Positions 44,812 to 55,857 of a DNA stretch of 64,000 nucleotides are shown here, in pieces. Both the position numbers and the translations under genes were made by a program. Position 1 is the first letter of the stretch. Each line of letters starts with the position of its first letter. Location: contig BCGN01000007.1 of NCBI GenBank assembly GCA_001599295.1, forward strand, positions 919,791 through 983,790, given 5' to 3'. The notes beneath the pieces are model-generated. The model had not been told where the DNA came from and made no database searches. It was given only the letters and a program-made list of their open reading frames with translations. This stretch comes from Sporopachydermia quercuum (taxonomy: Eukaryota; Ascomycota; Sporopachydermiomycetes; Sporopachydermiales; Sporopachydermiaceae).

Positions 44812-45777
44812 TTAGTTGGTAATAGTATTATCACCACCACTTGCTTCTATTTCCTCGGATATTGAGTCTGATGTTTGTTCAACGGGCTCAGTGACCAGTG
44901 TTTGAGTTCCAATGGCCCCAGAAATTACTTGATTAGCTGTTTGAACAGCCTCTTGACCCAATTTAGCACTTGTTGCTAAAGCTGCAATCGCGGGATTGGG
45001 ATGCTTCTCTCGTTCTTCAGCAAATCTCTGTTGAATTTCAGTGACTGTGTTGATAGGAGCAGATCTTATTGTAGAAACTTGTCTTGCAGCAAAAGGTCTC
45101 AATCTTCTTCTTGCAATTGCAACTAACCTCCAAGTTCGGCTGAATTCGTTGGAAAAATTATCAGTCGTCAACTGGGGTCCTTCAGGAAGATAAGAGTCCA
45201 AAAAACTCTGTAGTCGAGCATTAACTGGTCTAAAGAATGGATCGAATCTACTGCGGACAAGAGCTTTACCTTCATTATTGTAAACGGTTGAATATCCACT
45301 TCGTACTCTTGAAGCTACACTTTTTGCTGGAGAGATTATCCTTTTTTCGACAATACCTTGAACCCTTGAATTGGATTCACTGATTGTGTCTCTGACAGTT
45401 TCGATACCATCTTGAGGGTCTAATTGTTGTAGTGAGGGGAAAGATTTGTCGAGGGCGTTGAGAGCATTATCTCCAAAAGNATCTAGTCGTTTGAGAGCTG
45501 GTGTTGCTCTTTGTGCAATAGGTTCGCGATAGCGGCCTGATCGTTCACGTAGGTACATTAGTAATGGCACAGCATTTGAAGCCAACATTTGAATAACAGG
45601 AAATGATGCTCCAAGACCTACCAAAGCAGTTACAGCGGGATAAGTGGACAAATGGGCAATGAACAAAGAGGCTTTCATTCTTTCGCTCTGTGACGCAACT
45701 TGTGTTTCTTCACCGACGGGGGCAGCTTCAGGAGCCTCTGGTTCTGTCGCTTCAGGAGCTGTACTAACGTTTTCCAT
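44812..45777 (-). CDS. PLN1: Perilipin-type lipid-droplet protein (PET10/PLN1-like)
   Basis: A 321-residue protein. After a Glu/Ala/Pro-rich start comes a PAT-like region: STYPAVTALVGLGASFPVIQMLA, then the perilipin-type helix text LDxFGDNALNALDKSFPSLQQLDP (about 98-122). Next come amphipathic 11-mer-like helices (VRDTISESNSRVQGIVEKRIISPAKSVASR) and a C-terminal helical region with a Glu-rich tail. There is no true membrane span or signal peptide, as expected for a protein that binds lipid droplets through amphipathic helices. Fungal Pet10/Pln1 stabilises droplets and promotes triacylglycerol storage. One N (45480) masks a residue. Family placement rests on pattern, so an alternative helical protein is possible. 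Confidence 0.75.
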   Translation of the reverse strand: MENVSTAPEATEPEAPEAAPVGEETQVASQSERMKASLFIAHLSTYPAVTALVGLGASFPVIQMLASNAVPLLMYLRERSGRYREPIAQRATPALKRLDXFGDNALNALDKSFPSLQQLDPQDGIETVRDTISESNSRVQGIVEKRIISPAKSVASRVRSGYSTVYNNEGKALVRSRFDPFFRPVNARLQSFLDSYLPEGPQLTTDNFSNEFSRTWRLVAIARRRLRPFAARQVSTIRSAPINTVTEIQQRFAEEREKHPNPAIAALATSAKLGQEAVQTANQVISGAIGTQTLVTEPVEQTSDSISEEIEASGGDNTITN

Positions 45778-47484
45778 TATGAAAAGCTTTGGTGCTCAGT
45801 TAGTGTCATATGCGAAGTGCATTACGAGAAACATCTATGTGTTCAAACGTTTGTTAACATTCTCATTCAAAAGTATTCATACCAAGTATTTTTGTATACC
45901 TTTTTGAATGCAAAAATTACTACAATATTTTATTGTTTATTAGTTTTATTGAAGCGGTCGTTATGATGCAAGTTCTAGCTATTATCAATTACTATTATTG
46001 ACAGATCATTCGATGATGTAGAGGGAGAGGAAGAAACAAATCCGAAAGAAAGGTGATATAACTTTGTATTTAAAGGAAAGCGGTTGTTGGGATCAATATT
46101 CAACCTCAAAAGCACCTTTTGTGATCGATACAATGGGAGCGTTACATAGAGTGAATCATGTCACTGAAAACTATTGNCAGATTCACATTACTGATTTTCA
46201 TTATCAGGTATCACAACAACCGAATCATATACGGAATCCTTGTTTTTCTTTTATACATCACGAATCTTCAAAAGGAGACTGCTTTGTATTACATTCTCTT
46301 TCAGAATGTTTTCTTAGACACAGCAGTATCTGTTACTCAGCTCATCATAACAAACAATGGGTGGCTAATTTTTCATCGTTTTGTTAGTAGAGACAATCAC
46401 ATGCCAGTGGTCGTTTTGTGTTAATTTAATAAAATAAAGAGCTAATTTTGTTACCGATAGGATTCATAACAAAGACGAGAAACCATTATTGTAGCATGCT
46501 AATTAATGCTCATATATAACAGAGTAATTATCTACTACTCGCAATTATTACATTTCAATTCTTTTAACCAATCTAGAGGCTCTTCATCAAACTGGCTATC
46601 CCGTATATTCTCATATGAATCATGAATTCCTAATTCAAAATTAAACCCTAAAATTAACATGCAGGTACAATGCATAAATTAGTGACACTTTTGACCATGG
46701 TTCTGGAAGCTTACTTCAGGTGATAGATACTTCCTAATTTAGCTCTGAGGAAGACCAAATTGCCCGTTCAGGAAGCATATAAATACCCTATTCAGGGAAT
46801 AATTTCATAGAGCTAGTCGATACGAAGAAAAATCAACGATAATAATACCTTAGTTGCTTCAATCATCGATCGAAGGAAAAATAGAGAAAATATTGAAGAA
46901 GATTTAAATACTAAAAATAGTAAACCTGTATTTAACAAGTCTTTGCTATATCGCTCTGTTTAACTTGCCTGATTTATTATCCTTTTGATGGTGATGGTGT
47001 GTTGCTACTGTATGATAAGGAAGATAGAAAGTGAACTATCAATGACCCTATTATTGTTCAGGTAAGACGACACCTATTATAAAAGAACCATTACCAANGG
47101 GCTATGTCTCTGCTTAGTTAAAGAATCAAGAATTTTGCAGTTTTAAAATCGCGGTTTCTCACACAACTGAATTTCACTTCTAAATGAGAGATTGTTGCGC
47201 TGTTCAACTAACTGGAGTTTCCAATAGCCTATATTCTAGACAAAGTGTTTAGAATCATTGTGCTGGACATTACTGATTCCCACACCTTTTCAGCTTGCTA
47301 TAGACAGTTTTATCACGAACGATAATAAATTGAATTAGCAAATTGACAGTCCATTGATCCAAGCGCTCTTCATAGGGTGAATATTTGCTACGAACTTGCT
47401 TGTCTCAACCAGCACAACGACTGCATTAATATAATAGAAAAAACAAAACTGGAAAACACGTATTTAGAACGGGACTCCCCAATC
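45778..47484. other. Divergent intergenic region, perilipin / unknown gene
   Basis: About 1.7 kb. A frame at 46064-46387 starts at TTG and shows no family features. A donor-like CAG|GTAAGA at 47060 and open reading from 47347 leave room for an upstream exon of the next gene, but I could not build a join in frame. Confidence 0.4.
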
Positions 47485-49062
47485 ATGTACGCATTTACCG
47501 AAAGGCTTGTCAGTACATCACCAATATCTGATGAAACGCCTAAGAGAAATTCATTCATGACCCTTTCACCTTCTAAGTGCTGGTTCAATACAGACAAAAT
47601 AAGTCCCTCGCTATACTTCAAAGACGTATATGAGTTGGCAAAACTACAATCAATGAGTCCCATTGCATTGACCAAGTATGGATTGAATCAACAAACTAAA
47701 ATACAGAGTCCTACAAAAATAATAGACGATATCACTCAGAGTCAGAAAAGAATGAGCCCAAACGAACAACAAACAGGATACAATCAGTTGGATGAGTTTG
47801 TAGCTATGGATTCAACACCAACCGATAACAATAATAATAATAATGATGTAAGAAATATTGAAAACAAATACAACGAGTTTTCTCAATATATTTACGCTTC
47901 ATATAATGAATCAAATCTTCAACAAGGAGTGGGAAATGAATTTCTGAAACCTCCAATAACATTCACTACTGATCCAGAAGACATCGATTTTGATGATATG
48001 GAACTAGATGAGTTCATAGATTTCTATGGTGAGGAATCTTTTGCAGTAACTGGTGAAGTTGACGATATCAAAGATATTCACCAACAGCTAATGAATCTCA
48101 AGATTAAGGGACAAATCATGCATAATGAAGAAAGTCCGTATGATTTGAATGATATACTAGCTAGAGAGGACTCTGATTTGATAGATTCAATGGGTGAGAA
48201 CAAAGAAACTCAAACAAGAATAACAAGAACGAAAAACAATTCCCAGTCAACTCCTGACCAACAAACTGAATCCCAAGCCCACCATCAAACATCAGATACT
48301 TATAATAATAGTAAGAATAGTACAATAAACACAGCAGCCGATAATACACTGGCAGCGCCATTGAGAAGATCAAGTCGGCTGAATAAGCCAAAAGGGGATT
48401 TAGATGAGACAATAACAGCTTCTCCAAGAAGAATCTGTCGACCTACTAACGATATTCTACCAATAAAGCCAACTCTCAAGAAAAACGGCAAACATATAAA
48501 CGTGTTTGTTGATCCTACAAACGATCAAATCAATCTCACACTAGTTACAAAGAAAATAACTTTCCTCAATTCTGATAGTGAAATCAATAAAATACCAATA
48601 ACAAATATTTCTGAAGAGAAGGCAAATTCAGGAAGAAAAACTGCAAGAAAGAAGAAAACAATTGTTGATTATCTAGGAAGGAATAGTGTTGCGTTAGTGA
48701 TAGAGCATAATCAGAATGAAAATGGTCTAATGACTGTTGATAATAAAGAGAACAAGTCTTCGGTTCGGATTGGCTTTTATTCTAACAGTGATTTTCTGAG
48801 CTATATCAAAGAGAGGAACATTAAACTAGTACATGACGATGATGGTGATGATAATACCGAGGAAACTGGTATTGATACTGAAGCAATTGCTAAAGGGTAC
48901 AACAATATCGACGAAGATCAAGATCCAGATGAGGATCAAGAGATGAATTTCTTTGATATATCTACGAATTTGCAAGCATCAGGCACAGCTTCAAAGAAAA
49001 GAAGTACAAGGAACAAATCAACAATACGAAGAGTCAAATGGGCAGATAAATTGCAATGGTGA
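47485..49062 (+). CDS. Unknown acidic, Asn-rich protein with CDK sites and a KEN box
   Basis: A 525-residue protein from ATG 47485; the frame stays open to 47347 without another ATG, so an upstream exon may exist. Full CDK consensus sites are TPKR (18), SPSK (28), SPTK (about 75) and SPRR (about 312). A KEN motif lies at 421-423 (VDNKENKSS). Other features: an Asn run (about 116), an acidic segment (DPEDIDFDDMELDEFIDFYGEESF), basic patches (RRSSRLNKPKG, GRKTARKKK), an acidic stretch near the end, and a C-terminus RRVKWADKLQW. There are no membrane segments. I do not recognise a family. Phosphorylation and APC/C-type degradation signals suggest a nuclear cell-cycle protein, but this is inference from short motifs. 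Confidence 0.7.
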   Translation: MYAFTERLVSTSPISDETPKRNSFMTLSPSKCWFNTDKISPSLYFKDVYELAKLQSMSPIALTKYGLNQQTKIQSPTKIIDDITQSQKRMSPNEQQTGYNQLDEFVAMDSTPTDNNNNNNDVRNIENKYNEFSQYIYASYNESNLQQGVGNEFLKPPITFTTDPEDIDFDDMELDEFIDFYGEESFAVTGEVDDIKDIHQQLMNLKIKGQIMHNEESPYDLNDILAREDSDLIDSMGENKETQTRITRTKNNSQSTPDQQTESQAHHQTSDTYNNSKNSTINTAADNTLAAPLRRSSRLNKPKGDLDETITASPRRICRPTNDILPIKPTLKKNGKHINVFVDPTNDQINLTLVTKKITFLNSDSEINKIPITNISEEKANSGRKTARKKKTIVDYLGRNSVALVIEHNQNENGLMTVDNKENKSSVRIGFYSNSDFLSYIKERNIKLVHDDDGDDNTEETGIDTEAIAKGYNNIDEDQDPDEDQEMNFFDISTNLQASGTASKKRSTRNKSTIRRVKWADKLQW

Positions 49063-49184
49063 CCAAAGCGTTTTAGTAAATTCAAATTAACGATTTTATA
49101 TATATAATGAGAATCATCGCAACCAATGCAAACAAACATAATATAAAAAGAAAGTACATGAATAAACAGATCATAAACTTCGAA

Positions 49185-49350
49185 CTATTTTCCTTCGCCA
49201 TCTAATGGCCAAACTGTAGGATCCCAGGGGGTATGCTCTATAGAATTCCAGGCGATAACGTCATAGCTTGAAGGATCTTCAAGTGATTTCTCATCCTCTT
49301 CAGATAATTCAAACTCATAGACATCAAGATTTTCTTTCAATCTACTGGGA
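49185..49350 (-). CDS. C-terminal fragment of an aldo/keto reductase, cut by a sequence gap
   Basis: The last 55 codons of a minus-strand gene are visible before the run of N. The text PSRLKENLDVYEFELSEED is the classic C-terminal block of yeast GCY1/YPR1-type aldo/keto reductases, where the Ser and Arg help bind the NADPH adenosine phosphate. It continues KSLEDPSSYDVIAWNSIEHTPWDPTVWPLDGEGK. A family protein of about 300 aa needs about 735 more bases, which fits within the 880-bp gap, so the start codon is probably inside the N run. Substrate cannot be predicted. Confidence 0.8.
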
Positions 49351-50230
49351 NNNNNNNNNNNNNNNNNNNNNNNNNNNNNNNNNNNNNNNNNNNNNNNNNN
49401 NNNNNNNNNNNNNNNNNNNNNNNNNNNNNNNNNNNNNNNNNNNNNNNNNNNNNNNNNNNNNNNNNNNNNNNNNNNNNNNNNNNNNNNNNNNNNNNNNNNN
49501 NNNNNNNNNNNNNNNNNNNNNNNNNNNNNNNNNNNNNNNNNNNNNNNNNNNNNNNNNNNNNNNNNNNNNNNNNNNNNNNNNNNNNNNNNNNNNNNNNNNN
49601 NNNNNNNNNNNNNNNNNNNNNNNNNNNNNNNNNNNNNNNNNNNNNNNNNNNNNNNNNNNNNNNNNNNNNNNNNNNNNNNNNNNNNNNNNNNNNNNNNNNN
49701 NNNNNNNNNNNNNNNNNNNNNNNNNNNNNNNNNNNNNNNNNNNNNNNNNNNNNNNNNNNNNNNNNNNNNNNNNNNNNNNNNNNNNNNNNNNNNNNNNNNN
49801 NNNNNNNNNNNNNNNNNNNNNNNNNNNNNNNNNNNNNNNNNNNNNNNNNNNNNNNNNNNNNNNNNNNNNNNNNNNNNNNNNNNNNNNNNNNNNNNNNNNN
49901 NNNNNNNNNNNNNNNNNNNNNNNNNNNNNNNNNNNNNNNNNNNNNNNNNNNNNNNNNNNNNNNNNNNNNNNNNNNNNNNNNNNNNNNNNNNNNNNNNNNN
50001 NNNNNNNNNNNNNNNNNNNNNNNNNNNNNNNNNNNNNNNNNNNNNNNNNNNNNNNNNNNNNNNNNNNNNNNNNNNNNNNNNNNNNNNNNNNNNNNNNNNN
50101 NNNNNNNNNNNNNNNNNNNNNNNNNNNNNNNNNNNNNNNNNNNNNNNNNNNNNNNNNNNNNNNNNNNNNNNNNNNNNNNNNNNNNNNNNNNNNNNNNNNN
50201 NNNNNNNNNNNNNNNNNNNNNNNNNNNNNN
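49351..50230. other. Assembly gap, 880 N
   Basis: All bases are N. Open frames reported across it have no meaning. It probably covers most of the aldo/keto reductase gene and part of its promoter. Confidence 0.98.
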
Positions 50231-51480
50231 CGAAACTGAGCCAATAAGAACAATAAGTAAATCCGTCAATGATAATTATATTGTATTCTGCAATTGAGAT
50301 AATGTAGGTTAATTGTTTTCATGATGAACAATGTGAAAGAAAGAAAGGACAAATCAATTCTTATTTATGTGTTTCTCAATTGCCTTTGCCTCCGTCGTAC
50401 AAAATGAAAATTTCAATTGCATGTGACATGAACTAATATAGTGCGAACGGCTTACTTGAAGTAAAAGAAGAGAAAGAAATGAGGAATAACGAATAATAAA
50501 ATGGAATTATGACATCGCCAGAAGTTTTCCGTTTACCAAGGGGGAAAGACCTTATTTTCTGATATGTAGATCAATACTTTCTATCTTCAACTGTTACGAA
50601 AATAAGAGGAAATAAGGGAGATTAGTTTGAATTCACTTCATCTGCTCATCTCCTCTGTGCTGAAGCCTCGACCAACTTTAATAACCATATTATTCCCAAT
50701 TTGTATACCTCATTTAGGTAACAGCAGAGAAAACCTTTAAATCAGCTGAAGGAAGACTCTAAGTTTGTGGATCAAAACAAAGATTCTTTGTGAATATATA
50801 GAGAATATGAGTACATATTAATACTTATTCATGACTTTATTAGTGATACTTGACACAATATTGAAGGATTTGATAGTATATAATGATTTGAGCGTAGATT
50901 TCATCTGGCCATGAGTATAGGTATAGCACAGGAAGTAGAGATGTAATTAGAAGATAGGAAGAGATAGTCTAAGGTAGCATGATAAAGTTGGATAATATGG
51001 TATTGTGGATATTTGTATTGATTTGAATATTTGAAGGCATAATTTAGAGATAGGGATTGATAATTACTGGGTTAGAACCATTGATAATCTTTTTCAATGG
51101 GACTTCTGTCATGAGCAGTAGAATTGTGTACAGTTTGCTTGATGAATAAAAATGAGTTGAATTCAGTCCAGTTGAATAAACTTATTAAACATAGTATAAC
51201 ACCTTGAAAAAAACCTCATTTAGACTACAGCAATACAATAAAGGACCTGCAATATTCTCTATAAAGCATACTAAGCTATATTAAACCCACCTAAATATTA
51301 CTATGTATCTATATATATCGACTAAAAAATATCCTTAATACCAAGGTTTTCTTACTACCTTCAGTGTTGTTTTATTGCTTCATGAAATCCTTCATCGTCT
51401 CTTGCATCTTCGGTATTATTTTCATCTTTTAATTTAATGATTTTAACTTCATATCAGATCATCGAAGTGAAACCAAACAA
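50231..51480. other. Intergenic region between gap and DGK1
   Basis: About 1.25 kb of AT-rich sequence. The left end is probably the aldo/keto reductase promoter and the right end the DGK1 3' flank. Nothing recognisable inside. Confidence 0.45.
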
Positions 51481-52587
51481 TCACACATGAAACAACCAAA
51501 CGACTCCATAAAGAAAGAATGCACTTATAACAGGGATAGTTATATTATCATCGAAATCCCAAAGATCGATTCCTTCACTGATGGCACCAATAAAACCACA
51601 AAGAACAGTAAATATGCCAAAGTTCAGCTTTGATGTTTCTGTTGAATAAAAAATATCTCCAGGAAGATTATATTCTTCACACCTGGGTATGAAATATCCA
51701 TAGAGTAACACACATGCAAGTATACCGCAAATGAATGCAGCGATAGAACCAGCTAATGATTTACCTTTTGATATCTTTGGTGTTAAATGCCCATAAGCAC
51801 GTCCGAAGGTAGATGCTGCTGTATCAGACCACGAAAGTAATAGCAATGCCATCAGGCAGATATCTTTAGGAAAAAGAAGGAAAACAATGATCAATCCTAG
51901 TAAATACCAAATGACACCATTATACCTTGTTACTTCTTTTTCTCTCATCAATGCACCACATAGTTGGATATATAGCTTATTGATTTCTTCATTTCGAAAT
52001 CTAATGAAGTCAATAGATGTGATAGATACAAGCATAGCTATTAAAACCGGAGTAACCTGCGATAGCTTTATACCCTGAGTATAGAAATAAAGGGTAAGGA
52101 ATCCAATTGATACATGCAAGAACTTCCTTGGGATTTCGTGTTTATGAACGAATGAACTGAATCTTTTATGTGAAGGAATAGTTATTGAGTTTAACGAAAG
52201 ATTTGACATGGACTCTTTAGTTGATCTTAGTGTTGCAGCTAGTGTAGAAGCTAAAGATGCTGTTGATGAGACCCTTGAAACGTTCTTACTTTCTGTTTCT
52301 GGGCTCAGCGAATCTTTCAACAATTTACTGTAAGCCTCACCATTGCTCACACCATTTGGTTCTTTATCTAACTTTGATTTTCTTACTGATGACAATGAAG
52401 TCGAACTAGAACTAGAACTTGATATTGAGAAGGCTGAGTGAACTGTTTGTGTTGATACTGCACTATCTTGTTCAAAGTCTGAAGAGTCTACTGATTCCAC
52501 ATTATCTATCATTGATTGGATAGATGGAGCTTTCACTCTAATTGAAGGAACATTTTCATCTTGAATTGGAAGTATGTCCGTCACCAT
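51481..52587 (-). CDS. DGK1: CTP-dependent diacylglycerol kinase DGK1
   Basis: A 368-residue protein: a Ser-rich cytosolic N-terminus of about 140 residues, then a multi-span membrane domain. Family blocks include HEIPRKFLHVSIGFLTLYFY, RFRNEEINKLY, KEVTRYNGVIWYLLG, LLSWSDTAASTFGRAYGH, KGKSLAGSIAAFICG and FIGAISEGIDLWDFDDNITIPVISAFFLYG. This is the CTP-transferase fold shared with dolichol kinase and SEC59. Dgk1 phosphorylates diacylglycerol with CTP at the ER/nuclear membrane, opposing the phosphatase Pah1. S. cerevisiae Dgk1 is about 290 aa, so the N-terminus is longer here. It is adjacent to NOP58, as in S. cerevisiae, but divergently oriented. Confidence 0.95.
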   Translation of the reverse strand: MVTDILPIQDENVPSIRVKAPSIQSMIDNVESVDSSDFEQDSAVSTQTVHSAFSISSSSSSSTSLSSVRKSKLDKEPNGVSNGEAYSKLLKDSLSPETESKNVSRVSSTASLASTLAATLRSTKESMSNLSLNSITIPSHKRFSSFVHKHEIPRKFLHVSIGFLTLYFYTQGIKLSQVTPVLIAMLVSITSIDFIRFRNEEINKLYIQLCGALMREKEVTRYNGVIWYLLGLIIVFLLFPKDICLMALLLLSWSDTAASTFGRAYGHLTPKISKGKSLAGSIAAFICGILACVLLYGYFIPRCEEYNLPGDIFYSTETSKLNFGIFTVLCGFIGAISEGIDLWDFDDNITIPVISAFFLYGVVWLFHV

Positions 52588-54264
52588 GATGCTGTTCTTT
52601 ATATGATATCATATATTCTGAGATTGGAATAGATCCTAGGATATCTGAGTTGTTCTAGTATGTATATATGCAAAGTACAGCACAGTAAGATATATAAGCT
52701 CTGTATGTATGTGACTGCGGTTGATTAGTTGTCAACAATGTGAAGATAGCTGATTGCCGATTGCGTATCTACAGGTATAATTCTTAGTATGTCAGAATTC
52801 CTATTTGAACTCGCTTTCAGTGGGAAATCTTCGATGTCACCTTATCGCTGATTTATTCCTTTATGCTGTTGAGTTCTTTAATATATTTATCATGAACAGA
52901 ATGGTCGCGCTGTTTTTATAATTCAAAACGCCAGAATTATGACCCACCAGAAAATATAAACTGCTTAGCCGAGAAGACACGTATAAGCAGAATTTTTACT
53001 AAACCAAAAAGAATAAAATAAGTAACAGAACTAGCTATTGGTACAGATTTCTATTTGCTTCTCACTTGTTATTCTTTCATGTTGATTGATTTGTTCTATA
53101 GGGAAAAAAAAGGAAACCAGGAAACGTGAAAATATAGAGAGTTATGCGTACGAAGGCGGTAGCTATTTTATACCGATATTNCAGAACGAGATGTGAAGTG
53201 GCACTGTCAGTTATTTCGAAGTAAAATGGGATATGCGACTAATAGTTAGATGTTTTGAACTGGAGGATAAAATTATTGTTAGTGCTGAAATGTAAATGAA
53301 ACTTGAAATTATGAAGCTTTTAAATAAGAATCAGTTGAAAAGAGCCTCTTTAAAGTTGATTCTCGCCTTGTATCAACAGGTAATAATCAACTGCTTGTTT
53401 ATAGATTATCTAATCAGAAAAAATATAACTGGTTGATGTTACCGTACACGCTGCAAAGTTTTAACGTCTCCATTTGGTACCTATACGTAACCAATCACAT
53501 ATACAAGAATTAGTTCAATGTATTATAAAAAAAAAATCAAAAAATCAGAACACTGATTTTAAACTAAATTTTGGAAAAGAAGTTAACATAGCTCATTTTT
53601 TCAGTCACTATGAATATTTTTNTAAAAGTTCCACTCATCTTCAGCTACTAAAACCTCATCCTACCTTCAACTACTCGCTATTCGTAATCACATGCAAAAT
53701 TGGTTGCTTGTTTCTACTTCCGAGTTGAGATATTACAATTTACCAATCACATAATCAATAATTAGTTATCTCACAGTGAAAGGGCCTGGTGACCAACTGT
53801 GCTTCAAATTACTCAAAAGTTCCCACATTTACAATACTAACAATTTTTTTTCATNTCTGTTCCGGGTAACATTGAAACTATTGAAACAGGAGGAGACTCG
53901 AAGTTCTAACCTTCTGCACTCAAACGAAAAAGTTTGAAAGAGTGAAAAAAAAATTCTCTAAAGTTACTTCTTACAACAAGCCATATGGATATTTTGTTTA
54001 AACAAGAATGCGAAACTATCATCAAACCAATTTTGACTCAAGATTCATAGTGCATAGATCTGAGAAGATACATAAACATTGATTGATTGATTGATTGACT
54101 GATTTTTTGGAAAGATTAACTATTATTGTCTAACTCACCTAGGATAGCATAATTACAGAAAGGGAGGAGTCGACCAACATTTAGTGTAGAAGATTCAATT
54201 AGCGTCAGAAAATAGTTGGACAAGTTTTGGATTAAAGGTCAATCAACAAATAAAATCAATCAAA
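52588..54264. other. Divergent intergenic region, DGK1 / NOP58
   Basis: About 1.7 kb with promoters for both genes, poly-A runs near 53527 and 53946, a short ATTG repeat (about 54078-54103) and three single N bases. No gene seen. Confidence 0.45.
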
Positions 54265-55857
54265 ATGACGTTAGTTCTAACAGAAACAGCTGCAGGCTAT
54301 GCCCTGTTGAAAGCTGCTGACAAGAAGATATATAAGTCATCTACTCTAATCCAAGACTTATCAACACCAGAATCTGTTACTTCTCAATTTCGAATTCAAG
54401 CTTTCTCCAAGTTTGACTCGGCTGCTTCTGCTTTAGAAGAAACTTCATCTATCATTGAAGGTAAAGTCAGTTCCAAACTTGAATCTATGTTGAAAGAAGC
54501 TGCAGAAGCCAGCTCCAAAGAACCTACATTGGTTGTTTCTGATCCTAAGTTAGGTAACTCCATTAATAAAATTGAAGGATTAAAATTGAAGATAATATCT
54601 GACTCTAATTCATTAGATTTGTTTAGAGCAATCAGACAATATTTACCAGAGTTACTTCCTGGTTTAAAAGATCAAGATTTATCAACTATGGCTCTTGGTT
54701 TAGCACATTCATTGGGTAGACATAAATTGAAGTTTTCACCTGATAAGGTTGATACTATGATTGTTCAAGCTATTGCATTATTGGATGATTTGGATAAAGA
54801 ACTCAATACTTATGCTATGAGACTAAGAGAATGGTATGGATGGCATTTCCCTGAAATGGGTAAGATTGTCAGTGATAATCTTGCTTATGCTAAATGTATC
54901 AAGAACTTTGGTTTAAGAACCAGTGTTTCAGATAGTGATTTATCTGATATTTTACCAGAAGAGATTGAAGATGCTTTGAAAGCAGCTGCCGAAATTTCCA
55001 TGGGTACTGAAATCACTGAACTTGATTTAGATAATATTGATGCATTGGCAACACAAGTTGTTGATTTTTATGAGTATAGAGAACAATTAGCCAACTATCT
55101 TTCTGCTAGGATGCAGGCCATTGCTCCTAATGCTACTGCACTTTTAGGTGAACTTGTCGGTGCCCGATTGATTGCTCATTCTGGTTCTCTTATCTCTTTA
55201 GCCAAAGCTCCTGCGTCTACTGTTCAAATTTTAGGTGCTGAGAAGGCTTTATTCAGAGCTCTGAAAACTAAGCATGATACTCCTAAGTATGGTTTAATTT
55301 ACAACTCTAGTCTAGTCGGTCAAGCCACTGGTAAGAACAAGGGTAAGATTGCAAGAGTATTGGCTGCTAAAGCTTCCGTCTGTTTACGTTATGATGCTTT
55401 ATGCGAGGAAAGAGATGATTCTGGTGAATTAGGTTTGGAGTGCAGAGGTAAACTTGAAAGCAGGTTAAGCATGTTGGAAGGTAGAGAAATTGGTGCCAAT
55501 GCTGCTGCTAAGAAGACAGAATTTAAGAAAATCGAAGTGGTGAGCAGTAAGACTTACAATGAAGATGCTGACGGACTTGCTGATGTTTCAATGGTCTCAA
55601 AGGCTGATGACTCTGATTCAGATGATTCCGACGAAGAAACTGAAGTAAAGAAGGAGAAGAAAGGAAAGAAAGAAAAGAAGGACAAGAAGGACAAGAAAGA
55701 TAAGAAAGAAAAGAAGGAAAAGAAGAGAAAGAGAGAAGAAGACGATGAAGAAGAGGAAGAAGTAGAAGAGGAAGATAAGAAGAGTAAAAAGGAAAAGAAG
55801 AATAAGAAAGAAAAGAAGGCCAAGAAGGAGAAGAAGGAGAAGAAGCATAAGAAATAA
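54265..55857 (+). CDS. NOP58: Box C/D snoRNP core protein NOP58
   Basis: A 530-residue protein (511 in S. cerevisiae) that aligns almost end to end: [22 protein letters not shown] start, [13 protein letters not shown], a coiled-coil arm, the Nop domain ([41 protein letters not shown], then [27 protein letters not shown]), and a Lys/Glu/Asp-rich KKEKK tail from about residue 465. Nop58 is one of four core proteins of C/D snoRNPs that guide rRNA 2'-O-methylation, so it would work with the snoRNA proposed in the GEP4 intron. The tail is written in an almost pure purine coding strand (about 55640-55855). Confidence 0.98.
   Translation: MTLVLTETAAGYALLKAADKKIYKSSTLIQDLSTPESVTSQFRIQAFSKFDSAASALEETSSIIEGKVSSKLESMLKEAAEASSKEPTLVVSDPKLGNSINKIEGLKLKIISDSNSLDLFRAIRQYLPELLPGLKDQDLSTMALGLAHSLGRHKLKFSPDKVDTMIVQAIALLDDLDKELNTYAMRLREWYGWHFPEMGKIVSDNLAYAKCIKNFGLRTSVSDSDLSDILPEEIEDALKAAAEISMGTEITELDLDNIDALATQVVDFYEYREQLANYLSARMQAIAPNATALLGELVGARLIAHSGSLISLAKAPASTVQILGAEKALFRALKTKHDTPKYGLIYNSSLVGQATGKNKGKIARVLAAKASVCLRYDALCEERDDSGELGLECRGKLESRLSMLEGREIGANAAAKKTEFKKIEVVSSKTYNEDADGLADVSMVSKADDSDSDDSDEETEVKKEKKGKKEKKDKKDKKDKKEKKEKKRKREEDDEEEEEVEEEDKKSKKEKKNKKEKKAKKEKKEKKHKK

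Noticed and set aside
49268-50269. Open frames of 300 codons or more on both strands
   Set aside because: They consist almost entirely of N and result from the gap.
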